The notes: a model not told the origin generated them from the sequence alone. A DNA stretch of 5,627 bases from Candidatus Omnitrophota bacterium (GCA_023818785.1 JAMWCO010000106.1:1-5627), one strand, 5' to 3'; counted from the stretch's first letter, positions 1 to 5,627 are shown. A program made the numbers and translations.

Positions 1-152
1 TTTACCCACTCTTTTGGAGATATACAACTTAAATAATTTTCAGGACAATTACAAGTTTTTTTATAAGGAATTTCAACATAATTTTCAACTTTATATTCTT
101 CGCTTACTTCTTTAATTTTAATTTCTTCCTTCCTCTTTTTAACTTTTTTCAT
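1..152 (-). CDS. N-terminal fragment, possible DNA methyltransferase-family protein (C-terminus off the window)
   Basis: Fifty complete codons run from an ATG at 152-150 to the window edge with no stop, so this is the start of a longer gene. The first 20 residues are very basic and charged (MKKVKKRKEEIKIKE...). A short cysteine cluster follows at Cys34, Cys36 and Cys43, then a Pro-Lys-Glu-Trp motif at residues 46-49. The Cys-Pro-x-Asn-Tyr-Leu-x-Cys plus PKEW pattern resembles, from memory, the region ahead of the catalytic domain in some site-specific DNA methyltransferases of AT-rich uncultivated bacteria. No methyltransferase catalytic motif (such as DPPY or FxGxG) lies inside the window, so the assignment is tentative. 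The cysteines could bind a metal. Translation is probably coupled to purD: the ATG shares one base with the purD TAA stop (TAATG), and an AGGA ribosome-binding site sits 8 bases upstream at 164-161, inside purD. The reality of the gene is much surer than its function. Confidence 0.6.
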   Translation of the reverse strand, partial: MKKVKKRKEEIKIKEVSEEYKVENYVEIPYKKTCNCPENYLSCISPKEWV

Positions 153-1399
153 TATTCAATTCCTATATCTTTTCTATAATGTTTTCCTTCAAAATCAATT
201 ATTTGAACTGCTTTGTATACCTTTTCTCTTAAATTTTCAAAATCCTTATCAATTCCTGTTATTCCTAAAACTCTACCTCCATCTGTTAATATTTTGCCAT
301 TTTCAAGTTTTGTTCCAGAATGAAACAAAATTACATCTTTAACCTTATCAATATTTTTTATCTCTTTACCTTTTTCATATTCACCCGGATAACCTTTTGA
401 AGCACAAATTACACATAATGATTTTTCTTCTTTCCATTTTATCTTTATTTTATCCAAACTACCTTCAATAGTACTTTCAATAATCTCTATTAAATCTCCT
501 TCCAACCTCGGTAAAATAACCTGTGTTTCTGGGTCTCCAAATCTTACATTATATTCAAGAACAAAAGGACCTTTTTCAGTTATCATTAAACCAAAATATA
601 AAACTCCTCTATAATCAATATTTTCTTTCTCAAGTCCTTTTAATGTTGGCTCTACAATCTTTTTCTTAATTTCTTCTTCAAGTTTTTCATTAAAATAAAA
701 AGGTGGAGAATAACAACCCATTCCTCCTGTATTTGGTCCAGTATCTTGGTCAAAAACCCTTTTATAATCCTTTGCTGGAACCATAGGGATATATGTATTT
801 GTATCTGTAAAAATTAAATAAGACAATTCTTTTCCAAATAAACAATCTTCAATTACAACTTCTTCTTTTCCTTTAAAAATTTTTTTAATAAATATTTCTT
901 CAAGATAATTTTCTCCTTCTTGATAATTTTCAATAACTCTAACTCCTTTACCAGCAGCAAGTCCATCAAATTTTATTACATAAGGTATTTTTCTTTTTTC
1001 AATAATTTTTATGCTTTCTTCAAATGAATTTGCAATCTCAAAATCAGCAGTTGGAATTTTATATTTTTTCATAAACTCTTTTGCAAAACATTTTGAAGAT
1101 TCAAGAATTGCACCTTTTTTTGTCGGTCCAAAAATTTTATATCCTTTAACTTTAAAATAATCTACAATACCATCAGAAAGAGGATTTTCAGGACCTACAA
1201 TTATCAAGCCAATTTTCTTTTCTTTAACAACATTTAAAATCTCATCAAAACTACTTAAATCCTTCTTTATACATTCTCCTATTAAAGAAATACCACCATT
1301 ACCAGGAATAGCATAAATTTTATAATTTTCAGAATAACTTTTTATTTTCCAACAGATTGCATGTTCTCTTCCACCACCACCTATTATTAAAACTTTCAT
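152..1399 (-). CDS. purD: Phosphoribosylamine-glycine ligase (GAR synthetase)
   Basis: This cytosolic ATP-grasp ligase joins glycine to 5-phosphoribosylamine to give glycinamide ribonucleotide, step 2 of de novo purine synthesis. At 415 residues it is close to the usual 420-430 and looks complete. The N-terminal domain opens with MKVLIIGGGGREHA (residues 1-14) and has GPE at 69-71. The ATP-grasp part carries DGLAAGKGV at 145-153, DTGPNTGGMGCYSP at 219-232 and the family signature LEYNVRFGDPETQ at 281-293, which holds the acidic metal/ATP ligands. The C-terminal domain has GGRVLGIT at 374-381 and ends with YRKDIG at 408-413. The ATG at 1399 is supported by the canonical N-terminus and by AGGA at 1411-1408, 8 bases upstream. 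The gene is transcribed away from purE-purC from a shared control region and overlaps the next minus-strand gene by one base. All ten arginines use AGA or AGG. No key residue appears to be missing. Confidence 0.97.
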   Translation of the reverse strand: MKVLIIGGGGREHAICWKIKSYSENYKIYAIPGNGGISLIGECIKKDLSSFDEILNVVKEKKIGLIIVGPENPLSDGIVDYFKVKGYKIFGPTKKGAILESSKCFAKEFMKKYKIPTADFEIANSFEESIKIIEKRKIPYVIKFDGLAAGKGVRVIENYQEGENYLEEIFIKKIFKGKEEVVIEDCLFGKELSYLIFTDTNTYIPMVPAKDYKRVFDQDTGPNTGGMGCYSPPFYFNEKLEEEIKKKIVEPTLKGLEKENIDYRGVLYFGLMITEKGPFVLEYNVRFGDPETQVILPRLEGDLIEIIESTIEGSLDKIKIKWKEEKSLCVICASKGYPGEYEKGKEIKNIDKVKDVILFHSGTKLENGKILTDGGRVLGITGIDKDFENLREKVYKAVQIIDFEGKHYRKDIGIE

Positions 1400-1407
1400 C
1401 TTAATTT

Positions 1408-1411
1408 TCCT
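1408..1411 (-). promoter_or_regulatory. purD ribosome-binding site
   Basis: AGGA on the minus strand lies 8 bases before the purD ATG, which fixes that start. The same motif and spacing occur before the gene downstream of purD (164-161). The plus-strand genes here and waaA lack such a site. Confidence 0.75.
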
Positions 1412-1435
1412 ATCTATTCTACATATTTATATTTT

Positions 1436-1463
1436 ATTATAAAAAATCAAAAGTTTAAATCAA
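1436..1463 (-). promoter_or_regulatory. Predicted sigma70-type promoter of purD
   Basis: On the minus strand, TTGATT at 1463-1458 (four of six bases matching TTGACA) is followed after 16 bases by a perfect TATAAT at 1441-1436. The predicted transcription start is near 1429. This gives a leader of about 30 bases that includes the AGGA ribosome-binding site. The -35 box lies next to the palindrome at 1467-1478. AT-rich DNA yields TATAAT by chance fairly often, but the position and spacing fit well. Confidence 0.55.
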
Positions 1464-1466
1464 ATT

Positions 1467-1478
1467 TCTAAATTTAGA
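1467..1478. promoter_or_regulatory. Palindrome between divergent promoters, candidate operator
   Basis: TCTAAATTTAGA is a perfect 12-base palindrome. It is flanked by CAAAT (1461-1465) and ATTTG (1478-1482), which form a second dyad whose centre is shifted by one base. It lies where a -35 element of purE would be and just upstream of the purD -35 box, so a bound regulator could control both purine transcripts. Short AT-only palindromes arise by chance at this base composition, and it does not match any operator I know, so this is only a candidate. Confidence 0.25.
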
Positions 1479-1482
1479 TTTG

Positions 1483-1491
1483 TGATATAAT
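1483..1491 (+). promoter_or_regulatory. Extended -10 promoter of purE-purC-sua5, giving a near-leaderless mRNA
   Basis: TGATATAAT is a perfect extended -10 element (TGn followed by TATAAT at 1486-1491). No good -35 box lies 16-18 bases upstream, which is usual for extended -10 promoters. Transcription should start about 7 bases after the hexamer, near 1498, while the purE ATG is at 1501. That leaves room for only about 2-4 leader bases and no ribosome-binding site, and none is visible before the ATG. Confidence 0.6.
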
Positions 1492-1500
1492 ATTAAAGAA

Positions 1501-1977
1501 ATGAAAGTGATAATAATTATGGGTTCAAAAGCAGATATAGAATGGGCAAAAGAAATAGAAAAAAGGATTAAAGATTTTGGTGTTGAAGTTATTTTAAGAA
1601 TTGGTTCTGCTCATAAAACACCTTTAAAAGTTCTTGAAATTATAAATGAATATGAAAATCAAGATGTTGTATTTATAACTATTGCAGGAAAGAGTAATGC
1701 TTTAAGTGGATTTGTTGATGCAAATACTACAAAACCAGTTATTAGTTGTCCTCCATATAGTGAAAAATTTTCTGGATTTGATATTTTTTCAAGTTTAAGA
1801 ATGCCAAAAGGTGTTGCACCACTTGTTGTACTTGAGCCTGAACAAGCAGCAATATCAGCAGTAAAAATTTTATCCTTAAAGTATCCTGAACTAAAAGAAA
1901 AAATTAAAAAATATCAAGAAAAATTAAAAAATGAGATAATAAAATCAGATGAAGAAATAAAAAATGGGAAGTGTTAA
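1501..1977 (+). CDS. purE: Class II PurE, phosphoribosylaminoimidazole (AIR) carboxylase
   Basis: PurE makes CAIR from AIR in de novo purine synthesis. At 158 residues it is a normal single-domain PurE and starts with the canonical MKVIIIMGSKAD. The phosphate/ribose-binding MGSKAD (7-12) and SAHKTP (36-41) are present. The later loop is AGKSNALSGF (62-71) instead of the class I GAGGAAHLPGM, followed by CPP (83-85) and DIFSSLRMPKG (94-104). These features match class II enzymes such as that of Treponema denticola and the AIR carboxylase domain of animal PAICS. Such enzymes use CO2 directly, so they should not need PurK or ATP; that is inference from family. It is the first gene of the plus-strand operon, preceded almost immediately by an extended -10 promoter and without a ribosome-binding site. 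Its last 14 bases overlap purC. Confidence 0.95.
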   Translation: MKVIIIMGSKADIEWAKEIEKRIKDFGVEVILRIGSAHKTPLKVLEIINEYENQDVVFITIAGKSNALSGFVDANTTKPVISCPPYSEKFSGFDIFSSLRMPKGVAPLVVLEPEQAAISAVKILSLKYPELKEKIKKYQEKLKNEIIKSDEEIKNGKC

Positions 1978-2986
1978 AGATATTATAATTATAAAAGAAT
2001 CTAAAAATGAAGAAACAGGAATTGGAAGATTTATTTTTTCTGATAGATATTCTGTTTTTGACTGGGGACAAATGCCAGACCATATAATAGATAAAGGAAA
2101 ATCAATTTGTATTTCAACTTCTTACTTCTTTGAAAAACTTGAAAGTTATGGAATAAAAACGCATTATATTGGAATTGTTGACAAAAATGGCAATCTTAAG
2201 AAATTAAATGAAATTGACCAACCAACCAATATTATTCAATTTAAAATGTTAAGGGTTTTAAAACCAGAAATTAAAGGGAATAACTATGATTATTCTATTT
2301 TTAAAGAAGAAAAAGTCAATTTTCTTATTCCACTTGAAGTGATATACAGAAATTATTTACCAGAAGGGTCATCTGTTTTTAAAAGATTAAAATATGGTAG
2401 TTTAAAATTGCAAGATATAGGCCTTAAAGAAATGCCTTTACCTGGACAGAAACTTGAAAAACCAATAATAGATATTTCAACAAAACTTGAATTAACTGAT
2501 AGATATATAAACTGGGATGAGGCAAAAGAAATAAGTAATTTAAAAGATAGCGAAATAGAGGAAATAAAATTAAAAACATTAAAAATAAATGAAATAATAA
2601 CGAAAGAAGTAGAAAAAATTGGTCTTATAAATGAGGATGGAAAATTTGAATTTGGATTTGATGAAAATAGAGACATTATTCTTGTTGACGCTGTCGGAAC
2701 ACTTGATGAATGTAGATTTACTTATAATGGATTACCTGTAAGTAAAGAAATTGCAAGAATATATTATAGAAAAACTGATTGGTATAAAAAAGTAGAAGAA
2801 AGCAAGAGAAAAAATAAAATTGAATGGAAAAAATATGTTGATATACAGCCACCTAATTTACCAATAGAACTTTTTAAAGCAATTTCTGATATTTATAGAA
2901 GTTATGCAAATGAAATAACAGATAGAAAATGGTTTGATGTCCCACCTTTAAAAGAAATTCTCTCAAAAATTGAAAAATATATTTAA
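1964..2986 (+). CDS. purC: SAICAR synthetase, long variant
   Basis: This cytosolic ligase couples CAIR, the PurE product, to aspartate with ATP to form SAICAR. Family landmarks are SDRYSVFDWGQMPDHIIDKG (26-45; compare SDRxSxFD...PxxGKG), PLEVIYRNYLPEGSS (123-137; compare PIEVIVRxYLxGS), STKLE with a following Asp (172-179), and GKFEFGFDENRDIILVDAVG (226-245) followed by TLDECRF (246-252). At 340 residues it exceeds most bacterial PurC (about 235-300). The extra length includes a C-terminal region of about 75 residues after the catalytic core. It resembles the variant with YSVFDWG...MPDHI rather than the E. coli type. The ATG at 1964 lies inside the end of purE with a 14-base overlap; no other start codon in this frame is as well placed, and no strong ribosome-binding site is seen, so translation is probably coupled. 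All 13 arginines are AGA or AGG. Confidence 0.93.
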   Translation: MGSVKDIIIIKESKNEETGIGRFIFSDRYSVFDWGQMPDHIIDKGKSICISTSYFFEKLESYGIKTHYIGIVDKNGNLKKLNEIDQPTNIIQFKMLRVLKPEIKGNNYDYSIFKEEKVNFLIPLEVIYRNYLPEGSSVFKRLKYGSLKLQDIGLKEMPLPGQKLEKPIIDISTKLELTDRYINWDEAKEISNLKDSEIEEIKLKTLKINEIITKEVEKIGLINEDGKFEFGFDENRDIILVDAVGTLDECRFTYNGLPVSKEIARIYYRKTDWYKKVEESKRKNKIEWKKYVDIQPPNLPIELFKAISDIYRSYANEITDRKWFDVPPLKEILSKIEKYI

Positions 2987-2988
2987 AA

Positions 2989-3960
2989 ATGGCAGAAATA
3001 CTTAAATTTTCTGAAAAATCATTAGAAAAAGCAGTTAATATTTTAAAAAAAGGTGGAGTTATTGCTTTCCCTACTGAAACTGTTTATGGACTTGGTGCAA
3101 ATGGTTTAAATCCAATAAGTGTTGCAAAGATATATGAAATAAAAAATAGACCATTTTTTGACCCTATAATTTTACATATTGGAAGGAAGGAAGATATAAA
3201 AAAATTATGGAAAGAGATAAATGAAAGAGCAGAAAAACTTATTGAAAAATTTTGGCCAGGGCCATTGACTATAGTATTACCTAAAACTGAAATAGTCCCT
3301 TATATAGTTACTGCTGGACTTGATAAAGTTGCTATAAGAATGCCATCTCACTTTATTTCACTTGAAATTTTAAAAAGAGTTGATTTTCCAATAGCAGCAC
3401 CAAGTGCAAACACTTTTGGAAGATTGAGTCCAACAGAAGCAAAACATGTAGAAGAACAAATTGGAGATAAAATTGAATTAATTATTGATGGAGGGAAATG
3501 CCCTGTTGGAATAGAATCAACAGTAATTGATTTAACAACAGATAGAAATATTATATTAAGACCTGGAGGGATACCAAAAGAAGATATAGAAAAAGTGATA
3601 GGGGAAGTTGAAATAATTGAAAAAACAGAAAAAATTTCTTCTCCAGGACAACTTCCTTATCATTATTCTCCAAAAACACCTTTAAAAATCTTAAAAGATT
3701 ATAAAGAAGTAAAAGATGGAATAAAGGCAGCATTGCTTGCATTTAAAAAACCTTTATATAAAGAAAAATTTTTAAAAATAGAAATTCTATCTGAAAAGGG
3801 TGATATAAGAGAAGCAGCAAGCAATTTCTTCTCATCTCTTCATAAACTTGATGAAGAAGGTCTTGATATAATTTATGCAGAACCAGTTCCAGAAGAAGGT
3901 CTTGGTATAGCAATTATGGATAGATTAAAAAAAGCAGAAATCAAGAAAGATAAGATTTAA
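2989..3960 (+). CDS. sua5: L-threonylcarbamoyladenylate synthase, two-domain Sua5 type
   Basis: The enzyme makes threonylcarbamoyl-AMP from threonine, bicarbonate and ATP, the activated donor for the t6A37 modification of ANN-decoding tRNAs. The YrdC/TsaC domain spans about residues 8-205. It shows GGVIAFPTETVYGLGAN (22-38), KNRPFFDPIILHI (52-64), WPGPLT (89-94), AIRMP (115-119), APSAN (137-141), SPTEA (147-151), GGKCPVGIESTVID (168-181) and RPGGI (191-195). The linker SPGQLPYHYSPKTPL (218-232) and the ending EGLGIAIMDRLKKAE (303-317) identify the longer Sua5 form, with a C-terminal Sua5 domain, rather than short TsaC. At 323 residues it is about normal length. It starts 2 bases after the purC stop with no ribosome-binding site, so it is probably translated by coupling within the purE-purC transcript. 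There is no direct purine role. Its end overlaps the end of waaA on the other strand by 20 bases. Confidence 0.95.
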   Translation: MAEILKFSEKSLEKAVNILKKGGVIAFPTETVYGLGANGLNPISVAKIYEIKNRPFFDPIILHIGRKEDIKKLWKEINERAEKLIEKFWPGPLTIVLPKTEIVPYIVTAGLDKVAIRMPSHFISLEILKRVDFPIAAPSANTFGRLSPTEAKHVEEQIGDKIELIIDGGKCPVGIESTVIDLTTDRNIILRPGGIPKEDIEKVIGEVEIIEKTEKISSPGQLPYHYSPKTPLKILKDYKEVKDGIKAALLAFKKPLYKEKFLKIEILSEKGDIREAASNFFSSLHKLDEEGLDIIYAEPVPEEGLGIAIMDRLKKAEIKKDKI

Positions 3961-5215
3961 TTATTTTAAAAGTTTTCTCATTTGCACCTTTATTTTCAAT
4001 CACTGCTTTATAACTATTTTGCCCTAATTCTTTTACAATTGTAGGATTTTTAAGAAGAAAAACTATTTTTTTATATAACTCTTTAAAATCTTTAACCTCA
4101 ATCCCTCCATTATATTTTTTTATAATCTCCCATTCTTCTTTTAAAAGAAACATATCTTTACCACATATTACACATTTCCCAAAAGATGCTGGCTCAATTG
4201 GATTTTGCCCACCATAACCATTCAAACTTCCACCAACAAAAGCAAAATCACATATTGAATAAAAATTATTTAATTCTCCATAGGTATCAACAACAATAAC
4301 TTTAAAATCTTTTTTTTCTTTTTCAAATTCTGATTTTTTCACATAATTAATCCCAATTATATCCAATTTTTTGTAAATATTGGTTCTATCAAGATATCTC
4401 GGAACAATTACAAAAATTACATTCTTAAATCTCTTATCTATTTCACTTATAACTTCAACTATTCCATCTTCTTCATCAGGATGAATAGAACCAAAAACAA
4501 TAACTTTTTTGTCTTCTTTTATTCCATAATTCTTTTTTACAATTTGTTGATTTATCTCTTTACTTATCCAATATGCCATATCAAACTTAATACTTCCAGC
4601 AACTATAATATTTTCTTTTCTTCCACCAAGAAATAATATCTTCTCCTTTTCTCTTTCTGATTTTGCAATTATATATGAAATCATAGGTAAAATTCTTTTT
4701 GTTATAAACCTTAATCTTTTATAATTTTTATAGGCCTTATCTGAAAGACGAGCATTAACAATAATTAAAGGTATTTTCTTTCTATAAGAATTTATAATTA
4801 AATTTGGCCATATTTCTGTTTCTGCAATTATTATCAATTTTGGATTTAAAGTTTTAATTGCTTTTTTGACAATAAATGATATATCAAATGGGAAATAAAC
4901 CTTATAAATATCTTTAATTTTTTCTTCTGCAACCTTTCTTCCTGTTTTTGTTGTGAATGAAACAACTATTGAGTTTTCTCTTTTGAGTTCATTTATAAGT
5001 GGTAAAACTGAAAGAAATTCACCAATTGAAACAGTATGAATCCATATATTTTTCCTTTTCTTTAAGTTAATCAATAAATCTTTTTTATAAATACCAAACC
5101 TTTCTCTCCAATCACCATAAAAATTTTTCTCATTTTTAATTCTTTTCCAGATTAAAGGAAAAGAAAATAAAAGAAAAAAAGAAAGTAAAATGTCATAAAT
5201 AAAAAAATGTGCCAT
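3941..5215 (-). CDS. waaA: 3-deoxy-D-manno-octulosonic acid (Kdo) transferase
   Basis: WaaA transfers Kdo from CMP-Kdo to the lipid A precursor at the inner face of the cytoplasmic membrane (GT30 family, GT-B fold), so the host makes lipopolysaccharide. With the ATG at 5215 the protein has 424 residues, normal for the family. Residues 2-23 form a hydrophobic membrane anchor. DWRERFG (35-41) contains Glu38, probably the equivalent of the catalytic base Glu31 in Aquifex WaaA. Further landmarks are IWIHTVSIGE (57-66), PFD (109-111), ETEIWPNLI (132-140), NARLSD (154-159), GSIKFD (207-212), GSIHPDEED (242-250), VPRYLDR (271-277), DTYGEL (310-315) and VGGSLNGYGGQNPIEPA (327-343). An in-frame TTG at 5230 would add five residues, but it lies upstream of the predicted transcription start (about 5226), so the ATG is preferred. 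Neither start has a ribosome-binding site. The gene has its own promoter behind clpB and converges on sua5. Confidence 0.95.
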   Translation of the reverse strand: MAHFFIYDILLSFFLLFSFPLIWKRIKNEKNFYGDWRERFGIYKKDLLINLKKRKNIWIHTVSIGEFLSVLPLINELKRENSIVVSFTTKTGRKVAEEKIKDIYKVYFPFDISFIVKKAIKTLNPKLIIIAETEIWPNLIINSYRKKIPLIIVNARLSDKAYKNYKRLRFITKRILPMISYIIAKSEREKEKILFLGGRKENIIVAGSIKFDMAYWISKEINQQIVKKNYGIKEDKKVIVFGSIHPDEEDGIVEVISEIDKRFKNVIFVIVPRYLDRTNIYKKLDIIGINYVKKSEFEKEKKDFKVIVVDTYGELNNFYSICDFAFVGGSLNGYGGQNPIEPASFGKCVICGKDMFLLKEEWEIIKKYNGGIEVKDFKELYKKIVFLLKNPTIVKELGQNSYKAVIENKGANEKTFKIIKSYLS

Positions 5216-5232
5216 AAAAAAATTATACAAAG

Positions 5233-5261
5233 ATTATAGAAAAAGAACAAAATTTTATCAA
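5233..5261 (-). promoter_or_regulatory. Predicted waaA promoter
   Basis: On the minus strand, TTGATA at 5261-5256 (five of six to TTGACA) is followed after exactly 17 bases by a perfect TATAAT at 5238-5233, the best sigma70-type match in the window. The expected start near 5226 leaves a leader of about 11 bases, all A/T, before the ATG at 5215. A second TATAAT at 5227-5222, with the poorer -35 TTGTTC at 5250-5245 and 17-base spacing, would start transcription at about 5215, exactly on the ATG. The -35 box begins 13 bases after the clpB stop, so waaA can be transcribed independently of clpB. Confidence 0.65.
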
Positions 5262-5274
5262 AGTTAGAATTCAA

Positions 5275-5627
5275 TTATTCCTTTTTAAAAGTTAAGGAAC
5301 TATTTTCAACATCAATAAATATTATATTTCCTTCTTTAAACTCCCCTGATAAAATTTTCAAAGCAAGTGGATTCTCTATCTCTTTTTGAATAAGTCGTTT
5401 CAGTGGACGAGCACCAAAATTTTCATCGTAACCCTTTTCCACAAGATAATTTTTTGCTTCTTCACTCAACTTAATCTCAATTTTTTTATCAAGTAGTCGT
5501 TTCTGTAAATATGAAATTTGAATATTTACAATTTTTAAAATGTCTTCTTTTTTAAGACGATTAAAAATAATGATTTCATCAATCCTATTTAAAAATTCTG
5601 GTCTAAACTTTGACTTTAATGCTTCCA
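5275..5627 (-). CDS. clpB: ATP-dependent disaggregase ClpB, C-terminal part (N-terminus off the window)
   Basis: ClpB is the cytosolic hexameric AAA+ disaggregase that works with DnaK to rescue aggregated protein after heat stress. Only the last 116 residues are present; the frame is open to the window edge (first full codon at 5625) and ends at TAA 5277-5275. It is the end of the second AAA+ module. FRPEFLNRIDEI carries the arginine-finger region. The small subdomain follows, with GYDENFGARPLKR (sensor 2) and then IQKEIENPLALKIL and GEFKEG. The ENPLA stretch and short tail favour ClpB over ClpC or ClpE. Methionine-like starts inside this frame, such as the TTG at 5469, are internal. Four of its six arginines are CGT or CGA, whereas CGN is nearly absent from the other genes here. 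No terminator hairpin is visible after the stop. Confidence 0.93.
   Translation of the reverse strand, partial: EALKSKFRPEFLNRIDEIIIFNRLKKEDILKIVNIQISYLQKRLLDKKIEIKLSEEAKNYLVEKGYDENFGARPLKRLIQKEIENPLALKILSGEFKEGNIIFIDVENSSLTFKKE

Noticed and set aside
1400..1500. Purine riboswitch in the purD/purE spacer
   Set aside because: The 101-base spacer is almost all promoter on both strands, the leaders are about 30 and 3 bases, and no paired stems with conserved loops are visible.
2353..2676. Open minus-strand frame of about 107 codons inside purC
   Set aside because: It lies wholly opposite a well-supported purC, is Ser/Phe/Ile-rich as expected from the complement of Lys/Glu-rich AT coding sequence, and has no recognisable motif.
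3551..3742. Open minus-strand frame of 63 codons inside sua5
   Set aside because: It covers the conserved Sua5 linker region on the other strand and is a Leu/Phe-rich shadow without its own motifs.
5216..5230. TTG start adding five residues (MYNFF) to WaaA
   Set aside because: It has no ribosome-binding site, and the best promoter would start transcription downstream of it near 5226. The ATG at 5215 directly precedes the membrane anchor.
5216..5274. Terminator between clpB and waaA
   Set aside because: I see no GC-containing hairpin followed by a T-run. The A/T runs here belong to the waaA promoter region.
1..5627. CRISPR array, tRNA/rRNA, insertion sequence, toxin-antitoxin or defence island
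   Set aside because: There are no regularly spaced repeats, transposase motifs or RNA gene signatures. Apart from the tentative methyltransferase fragment, every gene is a housekeeping family.

Overview
This window is very AT-rich (about a quarter G+C in sampled stretches) and densely packed, with six protein genes and almost no intergenic DNA. It looks like bacterial chromosome from a diderm (outer-membrane) lineage, because it encodes a Kdo transferase (WaaA) for lipopolysaccharide assembly. Arginine is written almost only as AGA/AGG. A class II (AIR carboxylase type) PurE and an unusual long SAICAR synthetase resemble spirochaete-like or poorly cultivated lineages more than Proteobacteria or Firmicutes. 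I cannot name the phylum from sequence alone.

Layout: (1) 1-152, minus strand, the N-terminus of a gene I tentatively read as a DNA-methyltransferase-family protein, sharing one base with the purD stop codon. (2) 152-1399, minus, purD. (3) 1400-1500, a divergent promoter region with a good promoter for purD and an extended -10 for purE so close to the start codon that the purE mRNA should be (nearly) leaderless; a 12-bp palindrome lies between the two. (4) 1501-3960, plus, a compact purE-purC-sua5 operon with a 14-base overlap and then a 2-base gap. (5) 3941-5215, minus, waaA, converging on sua5 with a 20-base tail-to-tail overlap and driven by its own promoter at 5222-5261. (6) 5275-5627, minus, the C-terminal end of clpB, running off the window.

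Functionally, PurD makes glycinamide ribonucleotide (step 2 of de novo purine synthesis), PurE carboxylates AIR, and PurC joins the product to aspartate to give SAICAR. Three purine enzymes therefore share one divergent control region. Sua5 makes threonylcarbamoyl-AMP for t6A modification of tRNA and is probably only co-transcribed. WaaA and ClpB are separate functions.

I found no mobile element, CRISPR array, RNA gene, riboswitch or clear new multi-gene system. The points most worth a second look are the short-leader promoter architecture, the class II PurE/PurC pair (the bacterial two-gene counterpart of animal PAICS), the Cys-containing gene coupled to purD, and the different arginine codon choice in clpB.
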